This document shows positions 1 to 7,800 of a stretch of DNA of 21,686 bases, in pieces. A program made the position numbers and the translations under genes. This stretch comes from an uncultured Oscillospiraceae bacterium (GTDB lineage: Bacteria > Bacillota_A > Clostridia > Oscillospirales > Oscillospiraceae). A model generated the notes under the pieces. That model ran no database searches. It was not told where the DNA came from and saw only the letters and a list, made by a program, of their open reading frames with translations. The DNA lies in contig CAJTTS010000055.1 of the NCBI GenBank assembly GCA_910579155.1, positions 1 to 21,686 on the forward strand. The letters run 5' to 3'. Position 1 is the stretch's first letter. Each line of letters begins with the position of its first letter.

Positions 1-3000
1 GGCATTGGTTTGCCGCTTCTGCTTATTGTTAGCTTTTTTGAAGGTTGCTATAAATTCAGCACCGGGCAGCGGCTTGTTGGTGGCGGAATCCCGTTTCTGG
101 ATGATCAATTTGCCCATGGGCTGATTTTTGAAGGTGAGGGTGACGGTTTTGCCCGCCTTAATCTGGATGGTCTGCGCCTGGGTGTCCTTGATGAACCCGG
201 CCGGTGCGGCCACCTCGGTCACCACCACGGATTTGTCGGGCTTGAGGCCGCTGATACGCACCTCGCCGTTCTCATCGCTGCGATAGATACCGTTGGAATC
301 GCCGATGAGGGTGCCGTCGGAGTACATTACCTTAAACTCGGCGTTTTGCAGGGTGATGCTGGGGTTGGTGGCGCAAACCTTCCTAATTAACAAACCTCCG
401 TCCGGCGCGTTTTCGAAGCGCACCGTCACCACGGACTGCTCGCCGCTGTCCGCCAGGAACACCGTCTCGGAGGACTGGAGGATGGTGTAATTGTCCCCCG
501 GATCGACCTCCTCCACGATGTAGGTGCCGGGGTTGAGCCCTGTCCACATACACATCCCGTTGGGGCCCGTTTTCTTCTGCCCAATGACGGTGCCGCCGGT
601 GCCGGACGCACCGCCCAGCCAGCGCAGCTGGAAGGTGACGCCGCTCAGCGGCTCATGGCTGACGGAATCGTATTTCTCGACCACGATCGCGTTTTTTGGC
701 ACATTTTCAAACTGAACCTCGTGGGTTTCCCCCGCTTTCAGGTAAATATCTTGCGTATCGGGCGCTTTGATAGTGAAACCGGGGGCGCTCTCCAATTCGC
801 GGATGCGGTACCATCCGGTGTCGATGTGCTCCAGGATGATCTCGCCGGCCTCGTTGGTGTAGAACACGCCCAGGTCGTTGAGTTCGCCGGTGATGGTATC
901 ATCCGACCCGCGCCATATCTGGAACTTGACATTGGCGATGGGGCTCTTGGTGATGCTGTCTACCTTCAAAATTTTGAGGGTGGGCTTGATGATGTTGGTC
1001 AGCTCCAGCGTCGTGGTGTGGTTTTCCTCCAACTGGACGATGTGAACCGTGTCATCGTGGACGTAATTGGGGGCCGGTTCCACTTCAAAAACCTTATAGG
1101 CGCCAGGACGCAAATTCTCCCAGAAGATGACCCCATCGGCCCCGGTCTGGCGCTGGTCGGTGAACCCGCCGTCCACCTCCTCAATTTTGAAGGTGACGCC
1201 CTTGACAAACTCGCCCGTCTGGGCGTCCCGTTTCACCAGCCGCAATCCGGGCAGGGTGGAATTGACGAAATCCACCACGATGTCCTTGTCCTTCTCGCTG
1301 TCGATCCACACCGTCTTGCGGTTGTTGGTGTCCAGCAGATAGGGCTTCGGCACGTCTGTTTCGGTGATCTCATAGCACCCGCTGGGCATGGACTCCAGCA
1401 CAGCCTTGCCGTCGGCCCCGGTGACCACATCGTTCTCGTAGCCGATGTTGACGCCCCGGATGTGGAAGCTGGTGCCGGGGATGGGGTCGCCGCTCTCCGC
1501 ATCGCGCTTCTGAATGGTCAAAGACCTTTTGTGATGGTTCATCTTGGTGACCACGATAGTCTGCTCGCCCTGGAGGTCTTCGGCATTCACATGGACGCCC
1601 ACGGGGGTTTTGTCGCAGTCCATGCCCGCCGGGGCAGCCACCTCAACAAACTCATAGTGGCCCTCCACCACATTGGACACCGTTATGGTGCCGTCGGCCT
1701 GGGTCTCCTCGGTGCCGATGATCTGGCCGTCCCGGAGGATCAAAAAAACAGCGCCCGGGAGGGGACTGCTGCTTTCGTCCACTTTCTTCAGTTGGATTTT
1801 TACTTTGCTGGAATTTTCAAAAACGAGGGACACATCATGTTCCCCGTCCCACACGAAGGGCTGCTTGACCTTGGACACATCGGAGCTGAGGATGAACCCC
1901 TGGGGCGGGGTGATCTCCTCCGCGAGGTATGCCCCGGTGGGCAGCTTGGAGAAGTCCAGATCCTCTTTGAGGATATACCCGCCGTCCTTGGTGGTGTACT
2001 CCCCGAAGAAGCTGCCGCCGTCATCCAGCTTGACGCTGGTGATGCGGATGACTGCGCCGGGGATGCCTACGGTGGGGTTGTCACTGTCCACCTTGCGGAT
2101 GGAGCCGGTGCCGGGGGTAGTCGTTGTCGTGGTTGGCTGGTTGTAGAAGGTGAAGGTGTTGGAGGTGGAGCTGTTGGGCATGACCGTCACCACCTGGGAA
2201 GCGGTCTGGGCCACGTAGCCCTCCGGGACAGCCTCCTCGGTGATGAGGTACTGGCCCGGGGCGAGGCCATCTGCTGTCTGTGTCAGCGTCAGAGTACCAT
2301 CAGATCCAGTGTCCCGAGTTACAGAAAAATCACCCGATCCATCTGCGCTCTCAATTTTGAAGGAAACACCGGGTAACGGCCTATTAGTGCCGGCCTCCAG
2401 CTTTTTTACTGTAAGGCTGACGGGCTCAGATATATCATTAGGAGTCGGTACAGCAATCAGCAACCGCTGCATGGGTACTCCGGACTGGCCCGGCAACTTC
2501 CACGGCTGGCTCTTATCCCATTCATACTCCCACAGGTGATATTTGTGGTAATACTCGGGATGATCCAGCACCAGATCCACGCCGGTCTTGATGTAGTCGT
2601 AGGCGGAGTAGCCAGTCTTACCACCATCGGAGCTGTCGATGATGCTGTGGGTGTCTATTGCGTCCCAGTCCTTGATCCAGGAGGATTGGCCGTAGGTGCG
2701 GTGGTACAACTTCATGGCCGCCACGAACTCCTCGGCGGCCTGCTCTATGAAGCCTTCCCGGTTGGCGGTGACATCGATGATGATGCCGTACTCATAGTAC
2801 CACGACATCGCCTGGGCCACCATGAACCATATGTCGGACCAGTAGGAGCCCCAGGTCTCCAACCCGCGGGCGTTGCCGGCATCGGTGAAGTTCCCGTAGG
2901 TGTGGGCGTAGACATAGGTGAGCAGGGTCTTCAGCGAGGGGTCGGTCACCTCGGTTTTGAAGTTCCATTTCTGCCCGTTGGCCCCGTTGCCCAGTGTCCC

Positions 3001-3282
3001 CTTGTGGTAAGCACACAGGGCGCGGGTGGGGGCCTCCAGACCGGGAACCGTGACCTGTTCGTCGAAGACATAGGGCAGACCCTTGCTGTTGATGGTTTCG
3101 CTGGCGGCCCGGTAGCGGACAGGGCGGCCGCCGATGTACATATAGTCCGAGGACTTCTGCGTGATGGAACCGGGGGCACTGGACAGCCCCGTGGCAGCAA
3201 AGGCCGACAAAGGCAAAATGCCCAGAACACACACCAATGCCAGAAGCAGGGATAAGCCTCGTTTGATGATATTGTTTTTCAA
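1..3282 (-). CDS. Thioester-domain, multi-Cna-B (SpaA-like) surface adhesin, 3' end beyond window
   Basis: This is a secreted cell-wall adhesin or pilin-like stalk, open for 1094 codons with no stop before the window edge. The start is TTG at 3282, preceded by AAGGAGG; the product begins MKNNIIKRGLSLLLALV, a signal peptide ending near LSAFA (about residue 29). Residues 80-275 fit a thioester domain: Cys90 (RALCAYHKG) and a Gln157-x-x-x-Trp161 motif (VAQAMSW) are the expected bond-forming pair, used in related proteins for covalent host attachment. From about residue 289 there are at least eight complete Cna-B/SpaA repeats and part of a ninth. Each has an early Lys (VKK, QKRD, RKVD), a central Glu (ITEEAVPEGY, VTEVAAPAGF) and a late Asn (FYNQP, FENAP), the isopeptide set. 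A Thr6/Pro linker follows repeat 1. The LPxTG-type sorting signal would lie outside the window. The nearby sortase (4660-5478) is the likely anchoring enzyme. Family assignment is firm; the ligand is unknown. Confidence 0.93.
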   Translation of the reverse strand, partial: MKNNIIKRGLSLLLALVCVLGILPLSAFAATGLSSAPGSITQKSSDYMYIGGRPVRYRAASETINSKGLPYVFDEQVTVPGLEAPTRALCAYHKGTLGNGANGQKWNFKTEVTDPSLKTLLTYVYAHTYGNFTDAGNARGLETWGSYWSDIWFMVAQAMSWYYEYGIIIDVTANREGFIEQAAEEFVAAMKLYHRTYGQSSWIKDWDAIDTHSIIDSSDGGKTGYSAYDYIKTGVDLVLDHPEYYHKYHLWEYEWDKSQPWKLPGQSGVPMQRLLIAVPTPNDISEPVSLTVKKLEAGTNRPLPGVSFKIESADGSGDFSVTRDTGSDGTLTLTQTADGLAPGQYLITEEAVPEGYVAQTASQVVTVMPNSSTSNTFTFYNQPTTTTTTPGTGSIRKVDSDNPTVGIPGAVIRITSVKLDDGGSFFGEYTTKDGGYILKEDLDFSKLPTGAYLAEEITPPQGFILSSDVSKVKQPFVWDGEHDVSLVFENSSKVKIQLKKVDESSSPLPGAVFLILRDGQIIGTEETQADGTITVSNVVEGHYEFVEVAAPAGMDCDKTPVGVHVNAEDLQGEQTIVVTKMNHHKRSLTIQKRDAESGDPIPGTSFHIRGVNIGYENDVVTGADGKAVLESMPSGCYEITETDVPKPYLLDTNNRKTVWIDSEKDKDIVVDFVNSTLPGLRLVKRDAQTGEFVKGVTFKIEEVDGGFTDQRQTGADGVIFWENLRPGAYKVFEVEPAPNYVHDDTVHIVQLEENHTTTLELTNIIKPTLKILKVDSITKSPIANVKFQIWRGSDDTITGELNDLGVFYTNEAGEIILEHIDTGWYRIRELESAPGFTIKAPDTQDIYLKAGETHEVQFENVPKNAIVVEKYDSVSHEPLSGVTFQLRWLGGASGTGGTVIGQKKTGPNGMCMWTGLNPGTYIVEEVDPGDNYTILQSSETVFLADSGEQSVVTVRFENAPDGGLLIRKVCATNPSITLQNAEFKVMYSDGTLIGDSNGIYRSDENGEVRISGLKPDKSVVVTEVAAPAGFIKDTQAQTIQIKAGKTVTLTFKNQPMGKLIIQKRDSATNKPLPGAEFIATFKKANNKQKRQTNA

Positions 3283-3306
3283 ATTAGTTCCTCCTTACAT
3301 GACGAA

Positions 3307-3332
3307 GGCCAGACTGCAAAAGCAGTCTGGCC
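3307..3332 (-). terminator. Perfect 11-bp hairpin between amidase and adhesin genes (terminator or attenuator)
   Basis: GGCCAGACTGC, AAAA, GCAGTCTGGCC form a perfect stem-loop in the 74-bp gap between the amidase stop (3357) and the adhesin TTG (3282). On the minus strand the stem is followed by TTCGTCATG and the adhesin ribosome binding site, not by a U-tract. It is therefore not a canonical intrinsic terminator. A partial terminator, an mRNA-stabilising structure or an attenuator that lowers adhesin expression are all possible. Confidence 0.6.
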
Positions 3333-3356
3333 TGTTGGTTATTAACTGATATTTGG

Positions 3357-4518
3357 CTATTGAGGATATCGTGTATAGCAAGTATATCCGCTTCTTTCCT
3401 CCAACCACTGCTTGAAATACTGCCCACCCCAAATAGCCTTGTTGTGGGTACCACTCTCTGTGACTTTGATGTATTCGTCCGTTTTACCCACCACTACGAC
3501 TACGTGACCGCCGTCATCGTTGTCATACCGAATTAGATCCCCAATTCGAATTTGAGTCCAATCAGGCTTGACAATACGGCTCCAAGGGAGATTGCCGAAA
3601 ACCCTGTCGGAGCACAGTGTTGCCCAGCCAGCACAATAAGTGCTACTGACACCATATGGCCCACCACTATTTGATATATAAGGTGCCGGATAAGGTGTGT
3701 TTGTAGGGTAAGTTTCCTTCAATACCATAATGGCATCACGCACATTTTCCTCCGTCAGCGGTTTCCCATCTGCGGTGGTATAGCCGTTCCCGCTGGGAGT
3801 GGGGCTCGGATCTGGGGTGGTGGAAGGGGCAGGCGGCGCTGTGGGTTCCGTCCCTCCCAGCACATTGCGGTCGAAGCGGGCCAGCATGGCGGCCACCTCC
3901 GCCCGGGTGATGGTGCCCAGTGGGTTGATCGTAGTGGCCGACGTGCCCTCCATGATTTCATTGGGCCAGGCCCACCCCAGCATGGCCTCCTTGGCCTCGC
4001 TATACAGGGGGCCGAAGCCCGCCATGGAAAAGCGGTTCCAGTCCATGTCGGTGAACGGGGCCTGTGTGATGGCGGCAGGGTCGGCGCTGGCTTTTCCCAG
4101 CGTTTTTGCGAAGTTGTAGAGCATGACGCAGAACTCCGCCCGCCGGACATTTTCACTGGGGTACAGTAGGGCTCTCTCCAGGTTCGCGCTGGGGAAAATT
4201 CTGTTCTGATTGGCCCACACCACGCCGGATGTGTACCATGTCCCGGCGATAATGTCACTGTACGGTGCCGTCCCGGTCACCGGGGTGCTCCCGGCGTAGC
4301 GGTACAGCACCGTGGCCAGCATGGCCCGACTCATCTCGGTGGACGGGCCAAAGATGTCCGTGCCGGTACCGTTGAACAGCCCCCGCTCGGTCACATACTG
4401 GATATCCTCCGCCGCCCAGTGGCCAGCGGGCACATCGCGGTAGGCCGCGAATGATGGGACAGCCAGGGACAGGGCCAGCACAGCGCACAACAGTATGCTC
4501 CATGTTCCTTTTCTTCAT
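3357..4518 (-). CDS. SLH-domain secreted papain-fold (NlpC/P60 or CHAP-like) amidase; apparent 1-nt frameshift in signal peptide
   Basis: This is a probable cell-wall hydrolase held on the surface by S-layer-homology domains. The continuous reading frame is 377 codons from a TTG at 4490. In that numbering three SLH-type repeats span about 16-68, 76-130 and 146-210 (YRDVPAGHWAAEDI; ITRAEVAAMLARF). A Pro/Thr/Ser linker (213-235) follows, then a C-terminal cysteine-peptidase-like domain with candidate Cys286 (TYCAGW) and His329 (GDLIRYDNDDGGHVVVVVG). The better translation start is ATG 4518, nine bases after AAAGGAG and about 30 bases after a good promoter. It reads MKKRNMEHTVV in a different frame. 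Dropping one A from the run at 4509-4512 would join it to GTWSILLCAVLALSLAVPSFA, a textbook signal peptide. Start and frame are thus uncertain while the domains are clear. The adhesin gene follows 74 bp downstream, so the enzyme may remodel peptidoglycan for surface display. Confidence 0.85.
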
Positions 4519-4553
4519 GGGTTCACGCTCCTTTGTTGATTCTTTCTGATTCG

Positions 4554-4582
4554 AGCATAATCCCATATTGTGGTTTTGTCAA
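4554..4582 (-). promoter_or_regulatory. Sigma-A promoter of the amidase-adhesin transcript
   Basis: On the minus strand a perfect -35 TTGACA (4582-4577) is separated by 17 bases from the -10 TATGCT (4559-4554). The predicted transcript starts near 4547, about 30 bases before ATG 4518. This supports 4518, not the TTG at 4490, as the original start of the SLH-amidase gene. Confidence 0.8.
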
Positions 4583-4659
4583 AGGATTATTTAAATTCCC
4601 TGCGCCGATAAAACGATTCCGCGTCACCACCTTCCAAAATTTCTGTGTTTAGGGCTGTT

Positions 4660-5478
4660 TCAGGCACTTTTCTCCACGGCCTGGACGCAAATTCTTTTTG
4701 CGGGCTGGTTCTCCAGACAGGTGGTGAGGGTGATGCGGTTGTCAGCCGTCCCCTGGAGGTAGCTCCAGTCGTCGTTGGCGATGGTCTTCACCATAGTCAC
4801 CTGATAGGTGCGGGTGCCATAGATGGTGGTGTAGGTGATAATATCGCCGGCCACCAGGTTTTTGATGGAGCCGATGTTATACTTGGCCCCCCGGTTGTGG
4901 CCCGCCACCCCGACATTTCCCTGCCATGCGGCGGTGGAGCTGTAGTGTCCCAGCCCCTTGGCCATGCTGGCGGTGGTCTCGCCCTCCCACACCGGCACAC
5001 TGAGGCCCAGCTTGGGGATCTTCACCGTGCCGATGCTGCCGTCCTTGTAGGCCATGCCCTGTACGCTGGTGTAGGCGGGCTGCTGGACGCTGGGCAGGGT
5101 GGGGGTGACAGTTGTGCCGGTGCCGTCGATGACCAGCTCGGTGAGGGGGCCGCCGGTCCCGCCGCCAACCCCATAGCCGCCGGGATCGCCCGCAGTGGAG
5201 ACCGCACCCTGGAGCCCGGGCAGGATGGTACGCTCCATCACCCCAGTCATGGTGGTGCTGAACCGGCCGTATTCCAGCTCGGGCACGTCGTAGTCCACGG
5301 CGTTCCTGCCGCCGTAGTTGTACTGGGCGCCGTACACGTCCTCATAGCTGGTGCTGCCATAGTAGTCCTGGGGCGCGGTGGTGGAAAAGCTGTAGTCCGA
5401 GGCGAAGGCCGGGACCGTCAGGGACAGCGCCGCCCCCGCCGCCAGGGCCAGCCCCAACAGGTTTCTCATCTTTTTCAT
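4660..5478 (-). CDS. Sortase (class D/B-like cysteine transpeptidase)
   Basis: Sortases cut a C-terminal sorting signal on a secreted protein and transfer it to the cell wall or to a pilin lysine. The 272-residue product has an N-terminal signal/anchor (MKKMRNLLGLALAAG to VPAFA, about residue 26), a long Gly/Tyr/Thr-rich spacer (30-135) and a sortase fold from about 145 to 272. The catalytic triad is visible: His194 in VAGHNRG, Cys254 in ITLTTC, Arg262 in PAKRICVQA. The TTC and GHNRG context looks closest to class D; B is the alternative. The ATG overlaps the upstream stop as ATGA and has AGGAGG 10 bases upstream, so it is translationally coupled to the 5475-6404 gene. Its likely substrate is the Cna-B adhesin encoded downstream at 1-3282. 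Confidence 0.9.
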   Translation of the reverse strand: MKKMRNLLGLALAAGAALSLTVPAFASDYSFSTTAPQDYYGSTSYEDVYGAQYNYGGRNAVDYDVPELEYGRFSTTMTGVMERTILPGLQGAVSTAGDPGGYGVGGGTGGPLTELVIDGTGTTVTPTLPSVQQPAYTSVQGMAYKDGSIGTVKIPKLGLSVPVWEGETTASMAKGLGHYSSTAAWQGNVGVAGHNRGAKYNIGSIKNLVAGDIITYTTIYGTRTYQVTMVKTIANDDWSYLQGTADNRITLTTCLENQPAKRICVQAVEKSA

Positions 5479-6404
5479 GTTTCACGTTCCTCCTGTTCGT
5501 CATCTGTCTCGCCGTCCTCCGTCCGCAGTGACTTGACCTCCCGGCGGGACAGGATCAGCAGTGTGGTCAGCACCACCACTGTCACCACCCCCGCGCCGCC
5601 CAGCACGTTGCGCAGAAGGTTGGGGGAGGACACCGCCCGCTGGAACAGGTTGGGCTGCTCCTCCGCAGGGTCGAGGCTGGGCTCCGGCTCATGCTCCTCC
5701 CCCAGGTAGGTCACCCGGTAGGTGACGCTCTCCACCCCCTCATGGGCGACCTCGCCCACATAGCTGGCGGTGGTGACGTACCCGGTGGCGGCCTTATAAT
5801 AGCTCTTCCCGCTATAGGTGGCCACCGCCTGATAGGAGCAGGGGGCCGTCATGTCCCCCACCACTTCGGTGCCGATGACCTGCCACTCCACATTGGACAG
5901 GTTCAGCGTTACCCCGTTCTTTACCGTGGTGGCCGGGACATAGGACATATCGTTGCGGTCCAGCGGGCCAATGGTCTTGGTAGCGGTCACCGTACTGCTG
6001 CCGGTGGTATAGCCCGCCGCCTGGGTCTGGATGCTGGTGTGGTCCAGGGCCAGGGTACCGGCCCAGACGCCGTCATCATACTCCATGGTGGGGGCCAGCT
6101 GTTCCAGGATCACGTTCAGATCCTTTTTGGCCGTCTCCACCGTCACCGTCTCGGTGTGGGACTGCCGCTCGGACACCCGGTTCTCCTCCTTCACGATGTC
6201 CGCATAGGTATAGAGAAAGCCCTCCAGATGGAAGGGTTCCTCGATCAGCGTCTGGGCGTCCACCTCAGGGGAAACGGTATAGGTCTTGACCACCTGCTGG
6301 CTGCCGTTGAGGTTCTGCACCACCGTGTTGGTGGGCACCTCCAGGGCGCTGGCGCTCATGGTCAGCGCCGCCGTCAGCAGCAGGCAAAGGCAAATCTTTT
6401 TCAT
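5475..6404 (-). CDS. Secreted single-pass membrane protein, sortase partner, unknown function
   Basis: I do not recognise a named family. The product is about 309 residues with an N-terminal signal peptide (MKKICLCLLLTAALTMSASA). A Thr/Val-rich, beta-like extracellular region of about 240 residues follows. Near the C-terminus is one transmembrane helix (GAGVVTVVVLTTLLIL) and then a short charged cytoplasmic tail (SRREVKSLRTEDGE, Glu-rich end). ATG 6404 was chosen over an in-frame TTG at 6413, which sits only three bases from the AAAGGAG site; the ATG is 12 bases away. Its stop overlaps the sortase start by four bases, so the two are coupled. The topology suits a membrane scaffold or accessory protein for sortase-mediated display, but that role is inferred from position only. 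Confidence 0.8.
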   Translation of the reverse strand: MKKICLCLLLTAALTMSASALEVPTNTVVQNLNGSQQVVKTYTVSPEVDAQTLIEEPFHLEGFLYTYADIVKEENRVSERQSHTETVTVETAKKDLNVILEQLAPTMEYDDGVWAGTLALDHTSIQTQAAGYTTGSSTVTATKTIGPLDRNDMSYVPATTVKNGVTLNLSNVEWQVIGTEVVGDMTAPCSYQAVATYSGKSYYKAATGYVTTASYVGEVAHEGVESVTYRVTYLGEEHEPEPSLDPAEEQPNLFQRAVSSPNLLRNVLGGAGVVTVVVLTTLLILSRREVKSLRTEDGETDDEQEERET

Positions 6405-6493
6405 TGGGTCCAAAAACTCCTTTCATCAAATTGGGTGCTGGAATAAGCACGGGCGTGCCCCGGTGGGGGGCCCGCGAATGGGCGTATGCCGGT

Positions 6494-6886
6494 TCACCGC
6501 TGCTCCTCCTTTACGATGTACTCCGCGGCCAGCTCCGGATACTCCCGCAGCCGGGCCAGGATGTTCAGCGACTGCTCCAGGGCCTGCATGGTGTCCCGGC
6601 TCTGCCGCTTGACAAACCCATGGAGCAACAGGATCCCGCCATCTGCCTGGATGGTGAAGATGACCCGCACCAGCACCTTCCCCCGCTCCCGCAGCTCATA
6701 GAGTTCCCGGTAACGCTCCAGGGTGAAGTGCTTGAAGTGGGGCTCCCGCAGGGCGGAGCGGGGCGTGCGGGGCAGCTCGATGAGCTGGCGGATCAGCTTT
6801 TCCCGCAGCCGGGGCTCCAGGCTGTCGATGAACCGGGCCACGGGGGCCGCCCGCTCGGGAGGCGTGTAGACCTTGATACCCTTCAT
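6494..6886 (-). CDS. Gp49/HigB-like (RelE superfamily) toxin homologue
   Basis: The 130-residue product matches the phage-derived Gp49-like/HigB family, RelE-fold toxins that typically cleave mRNA on the ribosome. The diagnostic stretch is in the middle: KHFTLERYRELYELRERGK, then VLVRVIFTIQADGGILLLHGFVKRQ (residues about 51-95), the family's conserved Leu-Tyr-Glu-Leu-Arg and LLHGFxKK signature. The C-terminal helix (Gln-Ala-Leu-Glu-Gln) is also typical. The ATG is four bases after the stop of the 6891-7325 gene, with GAGGGGGTGA as ribosome binding site. No HTH antitoxin follows it, which is unusual because HigB toxins normally precede one. It may be an orphan toxin, be neutralised from elsewhere, or have another role. 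Confidence 0.8.
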   Translation of the reverse strand: MKGIKVYTPPERAAPVARFIDSLEPRLREKLIRQLIELPRTPRSALREPHFKHFTLERYRELYELRERGKVLVRVIFTIQADGGILLLHGFVKRQSRDTMQALEQSLNILARLREYPELAAEYIVKEEQR

Positions 6887-6890
6887 GTTC

Positions 6891-7325
6891 TCACCCCCTC
6901 CAGCGGCGGCGCGGCATCAGCCGCCGTTCATAGCGCAGGATATTGGTGGGCCGTATTTCGCTGCCCCACACGGGATCGGCGCGGGCCCAGCCCGCCGAGC
7001 GTAGCGCGGAATCTGGCCTGTCTGAGCGCAGGAAGGCGATGATCCGCCAGTAGCCCAGGGCCTGGGCAGCCCTCGCCGCCGCGCCGTAGAGCATCCCGTA
7101 GGCGGCACGGCCCCCGGTGGCGCAGATGCGGTCGATCCGCACCGCCTGACTGTCCTCCCGGCAGCGGCCCACAATGGCCGCGCCCACCAGCTTCCCGTCC
7201 AGCGCGCAGCCTACACAGAACGTACAGCCGCGCAGGGGCTTGTGTTGGGAGCCGTGCTGCTCCAGGAACTCGTTGGCCTCCCGCAAAGAGATCGGGACAA
7301 GGTAGATCGCGTTGTTCTGTACCAT
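6891..7325 (-). CDS. XF1762-like protein (GNAT-fold-like), mobile-element accessory
   Basis: The product is about 144 residues and resembles the XF1762 family often seen on phages and conjugative elements. It starts MVQNNAIYLVPISLREANEF, followed by a Cys-rich CTFCVGCALDGKLVGAAIVG stretch. Further on are IDRICATGGRAAYGML and a Trp/Arg-rich end (NILRYERRLMPRRRWRG). The alternating strand/helix pattern and the RICATGG segment are compatible with a GNAT acetyltransferase-like fold, but the substrate is unknown. ATG 7325 was chosen because GGGAGG lies eight bases upstream; an in-frame ATG at 7349 has no site and would overlap the preceding gene. Its stop is four bases before the toxin homologue, so both are probably cotranslated. 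Confidence 0.75.
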   Translation of the reverse strand: MVQNNAIYLVPISLREANEFLEQHGSQHKPLRGCTFCVGCALDGKLVGAAIVGRCREDSQAVRIDRICATGGRAAYGMLYGAAARAAQALGYWRIIAFLRSDRPDSALRSAGWARADPVWGSEIRPTNILRYERRLMPRRRWRG

Positions 7326-7329
7326 TGCT

Positions 7330-7721
7330 TCAACCTCCCGCTGTTTCATTCAGCCGCTTCAGATGGGCCAGGAAGCCGTCCGCGAAGGCCTCGGCGAAGG
7401 CCGGGCTGCCGCTGAGCCACCACACCGGGTCAGGCAGGGCGCGGTAGATGCTGTCATATTGCAGGCAGATCATCAGGAACTTCCCGTGGGGATCGCCGGT
7501 GTCCGCGCCGTCCACCAGGGGCGCGATGGCTGCCTTGACGGCCTGGGCATCGTCCTGGTGGTAGTCGCACAGGTCGTCGTAGAACTGTCCGGCGAAAACG
7601 CAGCAGAACACCGCCATGGCGTCCCGCTCCACTGAGCCGTCCGATGCGGCCAGCCCCATGCGGCGCAGACGGTCAAGAGCCGCGTCGTCAAGGGGCTGTG
7701 GGTGGGTCGATTGCTTCTCAT
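7330..7721 (-). pseudogene. Small unknown protein with apparent 1-nt frameshift near its start
   Basis: The coding frame is clear from about residue DDAALDRLRRMGLAAS to the stop at 7330 (DAMAVFCCVFAGQFYDDLCD, then PDPVWWLSGSPAFAEAF). No family is recognised. In that frame no start lies near a ribosome binding site: it stays open to a TTG at 7779 inside a terminator hairpin. The only well-placed start is ATG 7721, nine bases after AAAAGGAGGGA. It reads MRSNRPTHSP in another frame. One extra C in the run complementary to 7692-7695 would give MRSNRPTHSPLDDAALDRL and restore the gene. It is therefore either a real one-base deletion or a sequence error. It lies four bases upstream of the XF1762-like gene, in the same operon. 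Confidence 0.6.
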
Positions 7722-7748
7722 ACTGTGTGCTCCCTCCTTTTGGGCATA

Positions 7749-7784
7749 AGAAAAGCCTGACGCCGCAGCGCGGTGCCAAGCCTT
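7749..7784 (-). terminator. Intrinsic terminator after the ParB-like gene
   Basis: On the minus strand, AAGGCTTGGCACCGC, a GCT loop, then GCGGCGTCAGGC followed by TTTTCTT form a 15-bp stem with one mismatch and a few G-U pairs plus a T-tract. It lies 17 bases past the ParB stop, so it ends the partition operon. It also means the small genes from 7721 down need read-through or their own promoter. Confidence 0.75.
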
Positions 7785-7800
7785 CTTAAAAATATTTGAT

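Noticed and set aside
655..2376. Long plus-strand open frame of 573 codons
   Set aside because: It is antisense to the Cna-B repeat gene, whose minus-strand frame is open for the full 3282 bases with clear repeats. The plus-strand product has no recognisable domain and no ribosome binding site; high GC creates such frames.
4645..5709. Plus-strand open frame of 354 codons
   Set aside because: It is antisense to the sortase gene, which has a complete catalytic triad, signal peptide and coupled start.
6420..6493. GC-rich stretch after the toxin gene as a terminator
   Set aside because: Only a 5-bp inverted repeat (GCACG/CGTGC) and G-runs are visible, with no T-tract, so I could not support a terminator call.
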